Assembly: GCF_002157625.1 (NCBI RefSeq)
Contig: NZ_BDMM01000007.1
Location: 62,001-126,000, forward strand
DNA length: 64,000 nucleotides
Reading direction: 5' to 3'
Source: Brevundimonas sp. SH203
GTDB taxonomy: Bacteria > Pseudomonadota > Alphaproteobacteria > Caulobacterales > Caulobacteraceae
The notes under the pieces are model-generated. The model was not told the origin of the DNA, did no database searches, and saw nothing but the letters and a program-made list of their open reading frames with translations. Below, one piece after another: positions 26,307 to 36,813 of this stretch. How positions within the stretch are numbered: the first letter of the stretch is position 1; each line of letters begins with the position of its first letter. The position numbers and the translations under genes are program-made.

Positions 26307-27155
26307 ATGGCCGACAAAGCTCCGCTGAAGACCGCGCTGATCTATGATTTCGACGGCACCCTGGCCCGTGGAAACATGCAGGAGGTCAGTTTCATCCCCT
26401 CGGTGGGCATGGACATCGGCGCCTTCTGGGGCGAGGCCGAGCGCCTGACCAAGGACGCCGACGGCGACGGCATCCTGATGTATATGCAGCTGATGCTGCA
26501 CCACGCGCGTCAGAACGGCGCGCCGGTCACGCGCGAGACCCTGCGCGACCACGGGCGCGAGGTCGCCCTGTTCGAGGGGCTGAAGGACCTCAGCTGGTTC
26601 GACCGCATCAACGCCTTCGGCGCACGGTACGGGTTGGAGATCGAACACTACATCATCTCCGCCGGTCTGGAGGAGATGATCGACGGCACGCCGATCCGCC
26701 CCGCCCTGACCCACGTCTTCGCCTCCCACTACGTCTATGACGACAAGGACGAGGCCGCCTGGCCGGCGGTGGGCGTCAACTACACCACCAAGACCCAGTA
26801 TCTGTTCCGCATCAACAAGGGCGTGAAGAACCACTGGGAACACGAACGCATCAACCACTTCATCCCCGACGACGAACGCCCGGTGCCGTTCGACCGGATG
26901 ATCTTCATCGGCGACGGCGACACCGACGTTCCCACCATGAAGATGATGCACACCAAGGGCGGCTTCTCCATCGCCGTCTATGATCCGCGCTCGAGCGAGA
27001 AGGATCAGAAGAAGGTCTATTCCCTGATCTCGGAGGACCGGGTGAACTTCGTCGCCGCCGCCGACTATCGCGAGGGTTCGGCGCTGGATCTGATCGTCAA
27101 GGGTCTGGTCGGCCGCATCGCCATCAACGCCGGATGCATGCCGGCCGGCCTCTAA
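26307..27155 (+). CDS. HAD-superfamily phosphatase
   Basis: This is a 282-residue haloacid dehalogenase-type hydrolase. Motif I is DFDGT at residues 14-18 (nucleophile D14), motif II is the ISAG turn, and motif IV is the acidic FIGDGDTDVPTM. The large insertion between motifs I and II, with GVNYTTKTQYLFRINKG, suggests a C1-type cap over the site. A phosphoserine phosphatase-like reaction is plausible but the substrate is not identified. Its TAA stop overlaps the stop of the convergent PilZ gene by four bases (CTAA). Confidence 0.87.
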   Translation: MADKAPLKTALIYDFDGTLARGNMQEVSFIPSVGMDIGAFWGEAERLTKDADGDGILMYMQLMLHHARQNGAPVTRETLRDHGREVALFEGLKDLSWFDRINAFGARYGLEIEHYIISAGLEEMIDGTPIRPALTHVFASHYVYDDKDEAAWPAVGVNYTTKTQYLFRINKGVKNHWEHERINHFIPDDERPVPFDRMIFIGDGDTDVPTMKMMHTKGGFSIAVYDPRSSEKDQKKVYSLISEDRVNFVAAADYREGSALDLIVKGLVGRIAINAGCMPAGL

Positions 27156-27508
27156 CGTCCGCCGGCCCTCAGCCAGGCATCGCGCGCCGGAACCAGACGC
27201 GCCGGGGTCACGCCGCGCAGGGACTTGGCCCCGGTCTGGCGCAATCCCGCCTCCTGTCCGCGCTGCCACACCACCTCGGCCGGATAGGCCACGGCTTGGG
27301 CGACATCGACCACGACCACCTCGCGCGGCAGGGCCGATCCGCGATCCATCCGCACCCGCACCCCGCCGTCCGACAGGTCCACGATCAGGCAGGCGACCTC
27401 GATGTCCATGCCGCACACCACCCCGCGCGCATTGACGGCGCGGCGTGGCGAGGCGCGACGGTCTTCGCCGGGCGGCTTCATCGCCGTCCTGGGTTTGAAC
27501 AGGCTCAT
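27152..27508 (-). CDS. PilZ domain protein
   Basis: This is a 118-residue single-domain PilZ protein. The cyclic-di-GMP-binding signature is recognisable as EDRRASPRR near residues 15-23, and the second motif appears as IVDLSDGGVRVRMD. PilZ proteins with an intact RxxxR and D/NxSxxG bind c-di-GMP and alter motility or polysaccharide output. Its start overlaps the kinase gene stop by four bases, so both are probably translated from the same message. The partner is unknown. Confidence 0.85.
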   Translation of the reverse strand: MSLFKPRTAMKPPGEDRRASPRRAVNARGVVCGMDIEVACLIVDLSDGGVRVRMDRGSALPREVVVVDVAQAVAYPAEVVWQRGQEAGLRQTGAKSLRGVTPARLVPARDAWLRAGGR

Positions 27509-28320
27509 GGGTGTTCAACGTCCGAAACGGCCGCGACGATCCCGCGATGCGCGTTCAGCCTCACCGTGAAGTCGGGCGCGATCCCGCCGTCCAGCATATG
27601 TCGGGTCAGCCGCTCATAGTGCTGGACGAACCGCCCAAGCTGGTCGCGGCGCGCGCCCGACACCGGCTGGCCCGTCAGTTCCGCCTCCTGCTCGCAGCGC
27701 CAGTCAAGCACCACGTCGAAACCCGGCGCCTTCAGAAAGATCAGGGCGTCCAGCCGCCCCGTGACCCCGCCATAGTCCCGCGCCAGGGCCGCATTCACCG
27801 CCCGTCGCCACACGCCGTCGGGGTCTGTCTCCCGCTCCAGCCCATTGACGGGTTTCGCCAGCGCCGCCGGCGCCTGCGGCATGGCGCCCAGGCACCAGCC
27901 CTCCAGAACCACGGCGCGGGGCCGCCCCGTCACAACGGGCCAGACCGCCTCGGCCACCCGGTCGTCGGCCATCTTGTCGAACCGGGGCAGGGGCGTCCGG
28001 TCGTCCGGCCCGCCCGTCGTCAACCGATTCAGCACCGCGTGTAGAAGCGCCAGGTCATGCGTGCCCGGCGGGCCGCGCGTGGCGAACAGGGGATGGACCG
28101 CGCGCGCCATCTCCGCCCGTTCCGCCTTGGTCAGATAGACGTCGTCCAGCGACAGGGTCGCGGCTCCGAACCGTTCGGCCAGCCCGCGCGCCAGGGTCGA
28201 TTTGCCCGACCCCTGACAGCCGGCCAAGCCGATGATCGGCACGGCGCCCTTTACGCCGCCCCGCATGATCCGATGGTCGATCCAGCCGCCGATCGTCTCG
28301 ACCAGGGCGGCGGCGCTCAT
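27505..28320 (-). CDS. P-loop kinase, D-glycerate 3-kinase/Tda10-like
   Basis: This is a 271-residue cytosolic kinase. The Walker A loop is GCQGSGKS at residues 34-41, the DVYLTKAERAEMARAVHPLF segment is characteristic of the phosphoribulokinase/uridine kinase-like group, and LEGWCLGAMPQAP resembles glycerate 3-kinase GLYK of plants and yeast Tda10. It would phosphorylate a small alcohol substrate; D-glycerate is the best guess. It lies one base after fdxB and overlaps the PilZ gene. Confidence 0.82.
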   Translation of the reverse strand: MSAAALVETIGGWIDHRIMRGGVKGAVPIIGLAGCQGSGKSTLARGLAERFGAATLSLDDVYLTKAERAEMARAVHPLFATRGPPGTHDLALLHAVLNRLTTGGPDDRTPLPRFDKMADDRVAEAVWPVVTGRPRAVVLEGWCLGAMPQAPAALAKPVNGLERETDPDGVWRRAVNAALARDYGGVTGRLDALIFLKAPGFDVVLDWRCEQEAELTGQPVSGARRDQLGRFVQHYERLTRHMLDGGIAPDFTVRLNAHRGIVAAVSDVEHP

Positions 28321-28321
28321 T

Positions 28322-28651
<330 letters not shown>

Positions 28652-28697
28652 TTACCCGAGGGCGCGCCGGAGGCAAGGGCCTCCGGCGTCCGATCCG

Positions 28698-29492
28698 TCA
28701 GGCCGCCTTCTTGCGGCTGGGGGCGACCATCAGCTTCTTGGTCTCGGCGATGGCCTTGGCCGGGTTCAGACCCTTGGGGCAGACCTGGGCGCAGTTCATG
28801 ATCGTATGGCAGCGATACAGTTTGAACGGGTCTTCCAGGTCGTCGAGACGCTTCTGGGTCGCGTCGTCGCGGCTGTCGGCGATCCAGCGATAGGATTGCA
28901 GCAGCGCCGCCGGGCCGAGATACTCTTCCTGGTTCCACCAGTAGCTGGGGCACGAGGTCGAGCAGCAGGCGCAGAGGATGCACTCGTACAGGCCGTCCAG
29001 CTTCTCGCGCTCGGCCGGGGTCTGCAGACGTTCCTTCTCGGGGTCCGGCTCGTCCGACTGCAGATAGGGCTGGATCGAGTCGTACTGGGCGTAGAACAGG
29101 CTCAGGTCCGTCACCAGATCCTTGACCACCGGCTGGTGGGGCAGGGGGGCGATGGTGATGTTATGCGAGCTGCACTCGTCCCAGCCCTTGGTGCAGGCCA
29201 AGGCGTTGCGCCCGTCGATGTTCATCGAGCAGGAGCCGCAGATGCCTTCGCGGCAGGACCGCCGGAACGACAGGGTCGGGTCGATGGTGTTCTTGATGTG
29301 GATCAGGGCGTCCAGCAGCATCGGGCCGTGGTCGCCGGTCGGCACCTCATAGACGTCCCAGCGCGGGTCCGCATCGACCTCGGGGTCGTAGCGATAGACC
29401 TTGTAGGTCTTGACGTCCTTGGCGCCCGGGGCGGCCTTGTGGACCTTGCCGGTCGTGGGCTTGGAGCCTCTGGGGAGAGTGAGCTGGACCAT
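28698..29492 (-). CDS. sdhB: Succinate dehydrogenase iron-sulfur subunit
   Basis: This is a 264-residue SdhB, which carries electrons from the flavoprotein to quinone. The N-terminal ferredoxin domain has the 2Fe-2S ligands in [16 protein letters not shown]. The C-terminal domain has two further cluster motifs, [17 protein letters not shown] and [21 protein letters not shown], for the 4Fe-4S and 3Fe-4S clusters. The gene begins two bases after the sdhA stop, so SdhA and SdhB are made in series. It ends the sdhCDAB order. Confidence 0.98.
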   Translation of the reverse strand: MVQLTLPRGSKPTTGKVHKAAPGAKDVKTYKVYRYDPEVDADPRWDVYEVPTGDHGPMLLDALIHIKNTIDPTLSFRRSCREGICGSCSMNIDGRNALACTKGWDECSSHNITIAPLPHQPVVKDLVTDLSLFYAQYDSIQPYLQSDEPDPEKERLQTPAEREKLDGLYECILCACCSTSCPSYWWNQEEYLGPAALLQSYRWIADSRDDATQKRLDDLEDPFKLYRCHTIMNCAQVCPKGLNPAKAIAETKKLMVAPSRKKAA

Positions 29493-29493
29493 C

Positions 29494-31278
29494 TTAGTAA
29501 ACCCGCGCCTTCGGCTCGATATAGGCGATGTCGTCCGACATGGTGTAGTTGTGGACCGGACGATAGTCGATCTGGACGCCTTCGCCCGGACGCTTCCAGG
29601 CCAGGGTGTGCTTCATCCAGTTCACGTCGTCGCGGTCGGGATAGTCCTCGCGGGCGTGGGCGCCGCGCGATTCCGTCCGGTTCAGACCGCCCTCGATCGT
29701 CACCATCGCCTGGGCGATCAGGTTGTCGTACTCCAGCGTCTCCATCAGATCCGTGTTCCAGATCAGGCCGCGGTCGGTGGTCTTGATGTCCGCGCCGGCT
29801 GCCTCGATGGCGCGCAGCTTGTCCACGCCCTGCTGCAGGGTCTCGCCGGTGCGGAACACCGCCGCATCGGCCTGCATGGCGCGCTGCATCGACAGGCGCA
29901 GCTCGGCGGTCGGGGTCGAACCGTCGGCGTAGCGGAAGCGGTCCAGGCGGGCCATGTGGGCGTCGGTCTGGGCCTTGGAGGCCGACGGCACGGCGGAGGC
30001 CTTGTCCACCACTTCGCCGCAGCGCAGGCCGACGGCGCGGCCGAACACCACCAGGTCGGTCAGGGAGTTGGAGCCCAGGCGGTTGGCGCCGTGCACCGAG
30101 ACGCAGGCCGCTTCGCCCACGGCCATCAGGCCCGGAACCACGCTGTCGGGGTTGCCGTCACGCAGCGTCAGGACTTCGCCGTGATAGTTCGTCGGGATGC
30201 CGCCCATATTGTAGTGGACGGTCGGCAGGACCGGGATCGGCTCCTTGGTCACGTCCACGCCGGCGAAGATCTTGGCGCTTTCGGAAATGCCCGGCAGGCG
30301 CTGGTGCAGAATCTTCGGGTCCAGATGGTCCAGGTGCAGGAAGATGTGGTCCTTGTTCGGACCCACGCCGCGGCCTTCACGGATTTCGATGGTCATGGAG
30401 CGGCTGACCATGTCGCGCGGCGCCAGATCCTTCACGGTCGGCGCATAGCGCTCCATGAAGCGCTCGCCTTCCAAGTTGGTCAGATAACCGCCCTCGCCGC
30501 GCGCGCCCTCGGTGATCAGGCAGCCTGCGCCATAGATGCCGGTCGGGTGGAACTGGACGAACTCCATGTCCTGCAGCGGCAGGCCGGCGCGCAGCACCAT
30601 GGCGTTGCCGTCGCCGGTGCAGGTGTGGGCCGAGGTGGCGCTGAAATAGGCGCGGCCGTATCCGCCGGTCGCCAGCACCACCATCTTGGCGCGGAACTGG
30701 TGAAGCTGGCCGTTGTCGAGTTGCAGCGCGGTGACGCCGGTGCAGGCGCCGTCCTGCATGATCAGGTCCAGCGCGAAATATTCGATGAAGAACTTCACCT
30801 CGCGACGGACCGACTGGCCGTACAGGGTGTGCAGGATGGCGTGGCCGGTGCGGTCGGCGGCGGCGCAGGTGCGCTGCACCGGGCCTTCGCCGAAGTTGCG
30901 GGTCATGCCGCCGAAGGCGCGCTGATAGATCTTGCCTTCGTCGGTGCGCGAGAAGGGCACGCCCCAGTGTTCCAGCTCATAGACCGCCTTGGGGGCGTTC
31001 CTGACCAGATATTCGATAGAATCCTGGTCGCCCAGCCAGTCCGACCCCTTGACGGTGTCGTACATATGCCATTGCCAGCTGTCCTCGCCCATATTGCCGA
31101 GGCTGGCGGAGATGCCGCCCTGCGCCGCCACGGTGTGGCTCCGTGTGGGGAACACCTTGGTCACGCAGGCGACCTTCAGCCCCTGCTGCGCGGCGCCCAG
31201 CGCGGCGCGCAGGCCCGAGCCTCCGGCGCCGACGACGACGACGTCGTATTCGTGATCGATCAGTTCGTAAGCAGCCAT
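29494..31278 (-). CDS. sdhA: Succinate dehydrogenase flavoprotein subunit
   Basis: This is a 594-residue SdhA, the FAD-carrying subunit that oxidises succinate to fumarate in complex II. It opens with [20 protein letters not shown] (FAD dinucleotide fold), carries the FAD-attachment histidine in [17 protein letters not shown], and has the catalytic base region in the [16 protein letters not shown] segment. The C-terminus ends in [14 protein letters not shown] as in alphaproteobacteria. The ATG at 31278 is the conserved start; the frame extends upstream but that part is not coding. It lies 8 bases after sdhD. Confidence 0.98.
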   Translation of the reverse strand: MAAYELIDHEYDVVVVGAGGSGLRAALGAAQQGLKVACVTKVFPTRSHTVAAQGGISASLGNMGEDSWQWHMYDTVKGSDWLGDQDSIEYLVRNAPKAVYELEHWGVPFSRTDEGKIYQRAFGGMTRNFGEGPVQRTCAAADRTGHAILHTLYGQSVRREVKFFIEYFALDLIMQDGACTGVTALQLDNGQLHQFRAKMVVLATGGYGRAYFSATSAHTCTGDGNAMVLRAGLPLQDMEFVQFHPTGIYGAGCLITEGARGEGGYLTNLEGERFMERYAPTVKDLAPRDMVSRSMTIEIREGRGVGPNKDHIFLHLDHLDPKILHQRLPGISESAKIFAGVDVTKEPIPVLPTVHYNMGGIPTNYHGEVLTLRDGNPDSVVPGLMAVGEAACVSVHGANRLGSNSLTDLVVFGRAVGLRCGEVVDKASAVPSASKAQTDAHMARLDRFRYADGSTPTAELRLSMQRAMQADAAVFRTGETLQQGVDKLRAIEAAGADIKTTDRGLIWNTDLMETLEYDNLIAQAMVTIEGGLNRTESRGAHAREDYPDRDDVNWMKHTLAWKRPGEGVQIDYRPVHNYTMSDDIAYIEPKARVY

Positions 31279-31286
31279 CGGTCTAT

Positions 31287-31691
31287 TCAGGCTCCGAAGC
31301 CGGCGGGCAGCGGCGCCGAGCCCAGCGCCAGCCGCACGATGAAGAAGACGCTGGCGGCGGCCAGCACGACGAAGACGATGTTCATGAGGACGACCAGCAG
31401 GCCGCGCGTCCCCGCGTTCGGCACATAGTCCTCCAGCACGACCTTCCAGGCCAGGCTGAGGTAGCCGAAGAAGACCACCGCCGTAATCGCCATCAGGCCC
31501 GCGTTCAGCGGATTGGCGAACCAGGCCATGACGGCGTCGTAACCGGCGCCCGCCAGAGTAAAGCCGGTCGAGGCGACCCACAGGCCCAGCGGCAGCAGCG
31601 CCACCAGCAGAACCCGCTCTGTCAGCCATTCGCCGGCGCCGTGGCGCTCGGAAACCTTGACGTTGTTCCTGAACTTCGTGACGCCGCTCAC
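31287..31691 (-). CDS. sdhD: Succinate dehydrogenase membrane anchor subunit
   Basis: This is a 134-residue membrane subunit with three hydrophobic segments ([38 protein letters not shown] and a C-terminal one). The central [16 protein letters not shown] contains the tyrosine-aspartate area involved in the quinone pocket and heme contact of alphaproteobacterial SdhD. The gene starts with GTG at 31691, overlapping the sdhC stop by four bases (GTGA). Confidence 0.93.
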   Translation of the reverse strand: MSGVTKFRNNVKVSERHGAGEWLTERVLLVALLPLGLWVASTGFTLAGAGYDAVMAWFANPLNAGLMAITAVVFFGYLSLAWKVVLEDYVPNAGTRGLLVVLMNIVFVVLAAASVFFIVRLALGSAPLPAGFGA

Positions 31692-32152
31692 AGCGAAACC
31701 CTCCCCGCAGCGAACAGGACGATCCAGAACAGCACGGCCAGCGGGACCGGCGCCCAGACGGCGATGTTGGACAACAGATTGGCCGACTTCAGCGTCAGCC
31801 CGTTTCCGGTGTCGTTATAGGTGTGACGCGCGCCGTTCAGGATGAAGGAGAACAGCACCGCCGTCAGGCCGAAGCCGACCAGCAGACCCAGCGGCGATCC
31901 CGCCAGCATCAGGAAGCAGTCGTAATGCTCGGGTCCGAACGCCAGGGCGCCCAGCCAGCCCACGACGAACAGCACGCCGACGGTCGCGGCGATGATGGTG
32001 GCGCGGAACAGGATGGAGGCGGCCATGGTCACGTGCCAGCGCCAGACGCTCATATGGGGCGACAGGGGCGTGACGTGACCGTTCGGTTGGGTGACGAAAC
32101 GACCCGTTCGGTCGTTTGCGGCGCCACCCGGCGTCGGGCTGGGCTGGGTCAT
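31688..32152 (-). CDS. sdhC: Succinate dehydrogenase cytochrome b556 subunit
   Basis: This is a 154-residue SdhC with three transmembrane helices. The [20 protein letters not shown] segment here reads [20 protein letters not shown], where the S and R residues line the quinone site, and the [12 protein letters not shown] region has the heme-ligand histidine (ARH). The ATG at 32152 begins [10 protein letters not shown]; an upstream TTG would add five residues but has less support. It is the first gene of the sdhCDAB-fdxB unit; the 206 bases upstream must hold its promoter, which I could not pinpoint. Confidence 0.95.
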   Translation of the reverse strand: MTQPSPTPGGAANDRTGRFVTQPNGHVTPLSPHMSVWRWHVTMAASILFRATIIAATVGVLFVVGWLGALAFGPEHYDCFLMLAGSPLGLLVGFGLTAVLFSFILNGARHTYNDTGNGLTLKSANLLSNIAVWAPVPLAVLFWIVLFAAGRVSL

Positions 32153-32358
32153 GCGAATGGTTCTCAAAAGCGAATGAATTCAATCGCCGTGTGCGGTTGC
32201 GAAGGCTTTTGTGACCCCGTGGGGCCGGTGTCAACGCACGGCGGGCCAGAAGCGGCGATTGTTACGCGCCCAAGCCTTGCCGTTCGGCCGAATCACGTTT
32301 TCGCGCAATGACCTGCCCGCTCTAGGCGAGCGGTCGCGCGATTTGGCAGGATGGGCCG

Positions 32359-32967
32359 ATGTTGCTGTCCGTCCTTCTCGCTGCGACGTCTATCTCGTCG
32401 GCCCCGCAAACGGCGTCGCCCGAAGCGACCGCCCTTCTGGACGCCACGCCGGAGACCTATCAGGCCCCGGTGGTCCGTCCGTTCGAACCCCCGTCCGACT
32501 TCGGCCGGGAAGAGGCCCAGGGCGACGCGAGCGCCGATCGGCTTCGCAGACCCCTGACCCAGCCGGTCGCGGTCGAGGCCTATGTCGGCAGCTATGAGTT
32601 CAGCCCCGGCGACGGCGAGATCGCCTACGACCAGGGCGTGACCCAGGCCGAGATCGACGCGGATCGCCGCGCAGGTCCGCTGGACGGGCGCTGGCGCGTC
32701 GCCGCCCCGGACGGCCAGCCGCTTTTGTCCCTGTCCCTGACCGACCGGGGCGAGGGGCGGCGGATCGAGGGCGCCTGGCGTCGTCTGGATGCGCGGGCCG
32801 CCTCGACGCCCGGCGGAGCGGCGGGCCCGGCCGGTTTCGACGGCGCCGCAGCCGTCGTGCCCCTGGCGGGCGGCGAACTGCATCTGCGCGCCGCCGCCCA
32901 CGGCTGGAGCGGCGAACTGGTCCAGAACGGCCGCGCCCGGCCCGTCACCGTCGCCCGGCCCGGCTGA
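32359..32967 (+). CDS. Secreted protein of unknown function
   Basis: This is a 202-residue protein with a short signal peptide (MLLSVLLAATSISSAP). The mature protein begins with a charged, proline-rich stretch and then has an antiparallel-looking part with VEAYVGSYEFSPGDGEIAY, GRWRVAAPDGQPLLSLSLTD and a repeated short-strand pattern in its second half. I do not recognise a family. It diverges from sdhC and ends 38 bases before the pirin start. Confidence 0.72.
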   Translation: MLLSVLLAATSISSAPQTASPEATALLDATPETYQAPVVRPFEPPSDFGREEAQGDASADRLRRPLTQPVAVEAYVGSYEFSPGDGEIAYDQGVTQAEIDADRRAGPLDGRWRVAAPDGQPLLSLSLTDRGEGRRIEGAWRRLDARAASTPGGAAGPAGFDGAAAVVPLAGGELHLRAAAHGWSGELVQNGRARPVTVARPG

Positions 32968-33005
32968 GTCTGGCCACCCTCCATCCGCCACCCTATATGT
33001 GACGA

Positions 33006-33872
33006 ATGAGCCAGATCGCCCCGCGCCCCGTCCTTCGTCTGCATGCCGCCGTTCGCGACGACATCGGCGACCTGATCACGCGCCGCCCGGTGCCCGGTCC
33101 CGGCCTGGACCAGGTCGATCCCTTCCTGTTTTTGAACCACCACGGGCCCCAGACCTATGCGCCCGGCAATGCGGGCCTGCCGTTCGGCCCCCACCCGCAC
33201 CGGGGGTTCGAGACCGTGACCTTCATCCTGGACGGCGAACTGGCGCACAACGATTCCGGCGGCGGCGAGAGCATCATCGCGGCGGGCGGCGTCCAGTGGA
33301 TGACTGCCGGCTCGGGCCTGATCCACGCCGAACTGTCGCCCGCCGCCTTCAAGCGTGACGGCGGGCCGATGGAAATCCTGCAGCTGTGGGTCAACCTGCC
33401 GTCCCGGCTGAAGATGACGAAGCCGGACTACATCGGCCTGCAGAAGGCCGACATTCCGACCTTCGTCACCGAGGGCGGCGTCACGGTCGAGCCGGTCTCC
33501 GGCGAATGGCTGGGCGTGACCGCGCCGATCCAGTCCCTGATCGACATCCATCTGGCCGTCGTCCGCCTGCCCGCCGGCGCGACCTTCCAGACGCCCGTGG
33601 CGACCGGTCGCAACGTCTTCCTCTATGTTGTGAAGGGCGATGTCTCCGTCGCCGGAACCGCCGTACCGCACTGGAATCTGGCCGCCCTGGGCGACGGTGA
33701 CGCGGTTCAGATCACGGCCGCCACGGACGCCGTCGTCCTGCTGGGCCACGCCGAGCCCCTCGGCGAGCTGGTCTTCAGCCACGGCCCCTTCGTCATGAAC
33801 ACCCGCGAAGAGATCATCCAGGCCATCCAGGACTATCAGTCCGGCAAGTTCGGCCCGCCGCCGAGGGTGTGA
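33006..33872 (+). CDS. Pirin family protein
   Basis: This is a 288-residue bicupin of the pirin family. The N-terminal cupin has the metal-binding motif HPHRGFETVTFILDGE with conserved histidines and glutamate, and LQLWVNLPSRLKMTKPDY begins the region leading to the second cupin. Some bacterial pirins are quercetin 2,3-dioxygenases and others bind transcription or metabolic partners. Metal ligands look intact, so catalysis or sensing through Fe is possible. It is a single gene between the unknown secreted protein and alaS. Confidence 0.92.
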   Translation: MSQIAPRPVLRLHAAVRDDIGDLITRRPVPGPGLDQVDPFLFLNHHGPQTYAPGNAGLPFGPHPHRGFETVTFILDGELAHNDSGGGESIIAAGGVQWMTAGSGLIHAELSPAAFKRDGGPMEILQLWVNLPSRLKMTKPDYIGLQKADIPTFVTEGGVTVEPVSGEWLGVTAPIQSLIDIHLAVVRLPAGATFQTPVATGRNVFLYVVKGDVSVAGTAVPHWNLAALGDGDAVQITAATDAVVLLGHAEPLGELVFSHGPFVMNTREEIIQAIQDYQSGKFGPPPRV

Positions 33873-33983
33873 AGAGACATCGTGGTTCTCTGGCCCGCCC
33901 CCGCCGCGCGGGGATGATGCGTTCCCCGACAAAACCCTATATGACGCCGGTTCCTTTGCGACCGCCGAGCCGAAGACCTGCCC

Positions 33984-36641
33984 ATGCCCAGCCTGAACGA
34001 GATCCGCGCCACCTATCTGAACTATTTCGCGGCCGACGGTCACGAGAAGGTGCATTCGGCTCCGCTGGTGCCGCAGAACGACCCGTCCCTGCTCTTCGTC
34101 AACGCGGGCATGGTGCCGTTCAAGGACTATTTCACCGGCGCCGCCAAGCCGCCCTATCCGCGCGCGACCAGCTCCCAGAAATGCGTGCGCGCAGGGGGCA
34201 AGCACAACGATCTGGACAACGTCGGCTACACCGCCCGCCACCTGACCTTCTTCGAGATGCTGGGGAACTTCTCCTTCGGCGACTATTTCAAGGAACACGC
34301 CATTGAGAAGGCGTGGAACCTGGTCACGCAGGACTTCGGCCTGGACGCCGAACGCCTGTTGGTCACGGTCTATATCGACGACGACGAGGCCGCCGCGATC
34401 TGGAAGAAGGTCACGGGCTTCGGCGACGACAAGATCATCCGCATCGCCGGCTCGGACAACTTCTGGGCCATGGGCGACAGCGGCCCCTGCGGCCCCTGCA
34501 CCGAAATCTTCTGGGACCATGGCGACAAGATCGCCGGCGGCCCCCCCGGTTCGCCCGACGAGGACGGCGACCGCTACGTCGAGATCTGGAACAACGTCTT
34601 CATGCAGTTCGAGAAGGAGAACGACCAGATCGTTCGCAACCTTCCCAAGCCCAGCGTGGACACCGGCATGGGCCTGGAGCGGATGACCACCGTCCTCCAG
34701 GGCGTGCATTCGGTGTTCGAGACGGACCTGTTCAAGACCCTGATCGCCGCCTCCGAAGACGCCACCTCGACCAGGTCCGAGGGCGAGCGCGCCGCCAGCC
34801 ACCGGGTCATCGCCGACCACCTGCGTTCGTCGTCCTTCCTGATCGCCGACGGCGTCACCCCGTCGAACGAGGGCCGGGGCTACGTCCTGCGCCGGATCAT
34901 GCGCCGCGCCATGCGCCACGCTCACCTGCTCGGCGCCGCCGACCCGCTGATGCACCGTCTGGTGCCGACGCTGGTGGCGGAAATGGGCGACGCCTATCCC
35001 GAACTGGCTCGCGCCCAGCCCTTCATCGAGGACACGCTGAAGCAGGAGGAGATCCGCTTCCGCACCACGCTGGGTCGGGGCATGACCCTGTTCGACACGG
35101 CGGTTCAGGGCTTCAAGCCCGGCGACATGCTGGACGGCCAGACCGCCTTCACCCTGTCCGACACCTATGGCTTCCCGCTGGACCTGACGCAGGACGAGGC
35201 CCGCCGTCGCGGCTTCTCGGTCAATGTCGACGGCTTCGAGGCCGCCATGGCCGAACAGCGCCAGCGGTCGCGCGAGAACTGGAAGGGCTCGGGCCAGTCG
35301 GCCAACGCCGGCGAATGGCTGGCCGTGCGCGACCGTATGGGACCGACCGTCTTCACCGGCTATGACGCGGTCGAAGGCTCGGGCGAGGTTCTGGCCCTGA
35401 TGAACGGCGGGGCCCCCGTCGAGGCGGCCGAGGCCGGCGACATCGTCGAGGTTCTGTTCGACACGACCCCCTTCTACGCCGAGAGCGGCGGCCAGACCGG
35501 CGACCAGGGTGTGCTTGAGTGGCCGGGCGGCGAGGCCGAGGTGCTGGACGTCAAGAAACACGCCGGCGACCTGCACGTCCTGTCGGTCCAGATCACGGCC
35601 GGCAAGCTGGAGATGGGCGCCCGCGTCGCCCAGTCGGTCGATGCCGACAAGCGCACCACGACCCGCGCCAACCACTCCGCCGCCCACCTGCTGCACACCG
35701 CCTTGAAGAATGTGCTGGGCCCGCAGGTCGCCCAGAAGGGCCAGTTGGTGGACGCCGAGCGCGCCCGCTTCGACTTCAGCCATTCGGCCCCCGTCACCGA
35801 GGACGAGCTGGCCGCCATCGAGGCCGAGGTCAACGCCGTGATCCGCCAGAACGTCCCGGCGGAGACGAAGCTGATGGCCCCCGCTGACGCCATCGAAGCC
35901 GGCGCCATCGCCCTGTTCGGCGAGAAATACGGCGACGAGGTCCGCGTCCTGACGCTGGGCCGTTCGCTGGTCCCAGAAGCGGCTCTTGGCAACGCCCCCT
36001 ATTCGGTCGAACTGTGCGGCGGCACCCACGTCGCCCGCACCGGCGACATCGGCCTGTTCAAGGTGGTCCAGGAAACCGGCGTCGCCGCCGGCGTCCGCCG
36101 CATCGAGGCCCTGACCGGCGAGGCCGCTCGCCTCTATCTGGAAGGTCAGGCCAGGGTCGCCCGCAACCTGGCCCGCGACTTCAAGATCCAGCCGCTGGAC
36201 GTCCCGGCCCGCGTCGAGACCCTGCAAGGGTCGGTCAGGACGCTGGAGAAACAGGTCGCCGAGCTGAAGAAGCAGCTGGCCCTGGGCGGCGGCTCGGGCG
36301 CGTCCTCCGCGCCCGAGGAGATCAATGGCGTCAAGCTGATCGCCCGCGTTCTGGACGGGGTGGACGGCAAGGGTCTGCGCGGCGTGGCTGAGGACTTCCG
36401 TAAACAGGTCGGCACGGGCGTCGTCGCCCTGATCGGCGTGACGGACGGCAAGGCCGCCGTCACCGTCGCCGTGACCTCGGACCTGACCGGCCGCGTCAAC
36501 GCCGCCGACCTGGCCCGCGCCGCCGTTCTGGCGATGGGCGGTCAGGGCGCGGGCGGCAAGCCCGACTTCGCCCAGGGCGGCGCCCCCGACGGCGCCAGGG
36601 CCGAGGACGGTCTGGCGGCCGTGCGCACGGTCCTGGCCTGA
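33984..36641 (+). CDS. alaS: Alanyl-tRNA synthetase
   Basis: This is an 885-residue class II AlaRS, which charges tRNA-Ala. Motif 1 region lies in the opening MPSLNEIRATYLNYFAADGH, motif 2 in YTARHLTFFEMLGNFSFGDY, and motif 3 in NEGRGYVLRRIMRRAMRHAH. The editing domain has the zinc ligands in NHSAAHLLHTAL and CGGTHVARTGDIG. The C-terminal DHHA1-like domain ends with GGQGAGGKPDFAQGG. Length matches the family. A large promoter-containing gap of 111 bases precedes it. Confidence 0.98.
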   Translation: MPSLNEIRATYLNYFAADGHEKVHSAPLVPQNDPSLLFVNAGMVPFKDYFTGAAKPPYPRATSSQKCVRAGGKHNDLDNVGYTARHLTFFEMLGNFSFGDYFKEHAIEKAWNLVTQDFGLDAERLLVTVYIDDDEAAAIWKKVTGFGDDKIIRIAGSDNFWAMGDSGPCGPCTEIFWDHGDKIAGGPPGSPDEDGDRYVEIWNNVFMQFEKENDQIVRNLPKPSVDTGMGLERMTTVLQGVHSVFETDLFKTLIAASEDATSTRSEGERAASHRVIADHLRSSSFLIADGVTPSNEGRGYVLRRIMRRAMRHAHLLGAADPLMHRLVPTLVAEMGDAYPELARAQPFIEDTLKQEEIRFRTTLGRGMTLFDTAVQGFKPGDMLDGQTAFTLSDTYGFPLDLTQDEARRRGFSVNVDGFEAAMAEQRQRSRENWKGSGQSANAGEWLAVRDRMGPTVFTGYDAVEGSGEVLALMNGGAPVEAAEAGDIVEVLFDTTPFYAESGGQTGDQGVLEWPGGEAEVLDVKKHAGDLHVLSVQITAGKLEMGARVAQSVDADKRTTTRANHSAAHLLHTALKNVLGPQVAQKGQLVDAERARFDFSHSAPVTEDELAAIEAEVNAVIRQNVPAETKLMAPADAIEAGAIALFGEKYGDEVRVLTLGRSLVPEAALGNAPYSVELCGGTHVARTGDIGLFKVVQETGVAAGVRRIEALTGEAARLYLEGQARVARNLARDFKIQPLDVPARVETLQGSVRTLEKQVAELKKQLALGGGSGASSAPEEINGVKLIARVLDGVDGKGLRGVAEDFRKQVGTGVVALIGVTDGKAAVTVAVTSDLTGRVNAADLARAAVLAMGGQGAGGKPDFAQGGAPDGARAEDGLAAVRTVLA

Positions 36642-36649
36642 AACGATGA

Positions 36650-36677
36650 CGCCCTTCTCTTCGGCGGGAGAGGGGCG
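36650..36677 (+). terminator. Hairpin downstream of alaS
   Basis: A 10-bp stem CGCCCTTCTC/GAGAGGGGCG (one G-T pair) around TTCGGCGG lies 8 bases after the alaS stop. No T-run follows, so intrinsic termination is uncertain. Confidence 0.4.
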
Positions 36678-36813
36678 CCCATCCTATCGGCGACGACGAA
36701 ACCCTTTCGATTCAGCGGTTTGGAGGCCGGTAGCGACCATCTGCCTATCGCCGCGCCGACTGCGCCTATAATGGCCGGTCGGAAAGGGAGGGCGTCGCGG
36801 TTGCTCGTCGGAT

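Noticed and set aside
32625..36227. A 1200-codon open frame on the minus strand opposite alaS and pirin
   Set aside because: High-GC antisense frame; AlaS and pirin motifs on the plus strand are complete, and the antisense product has low-complexity composition.
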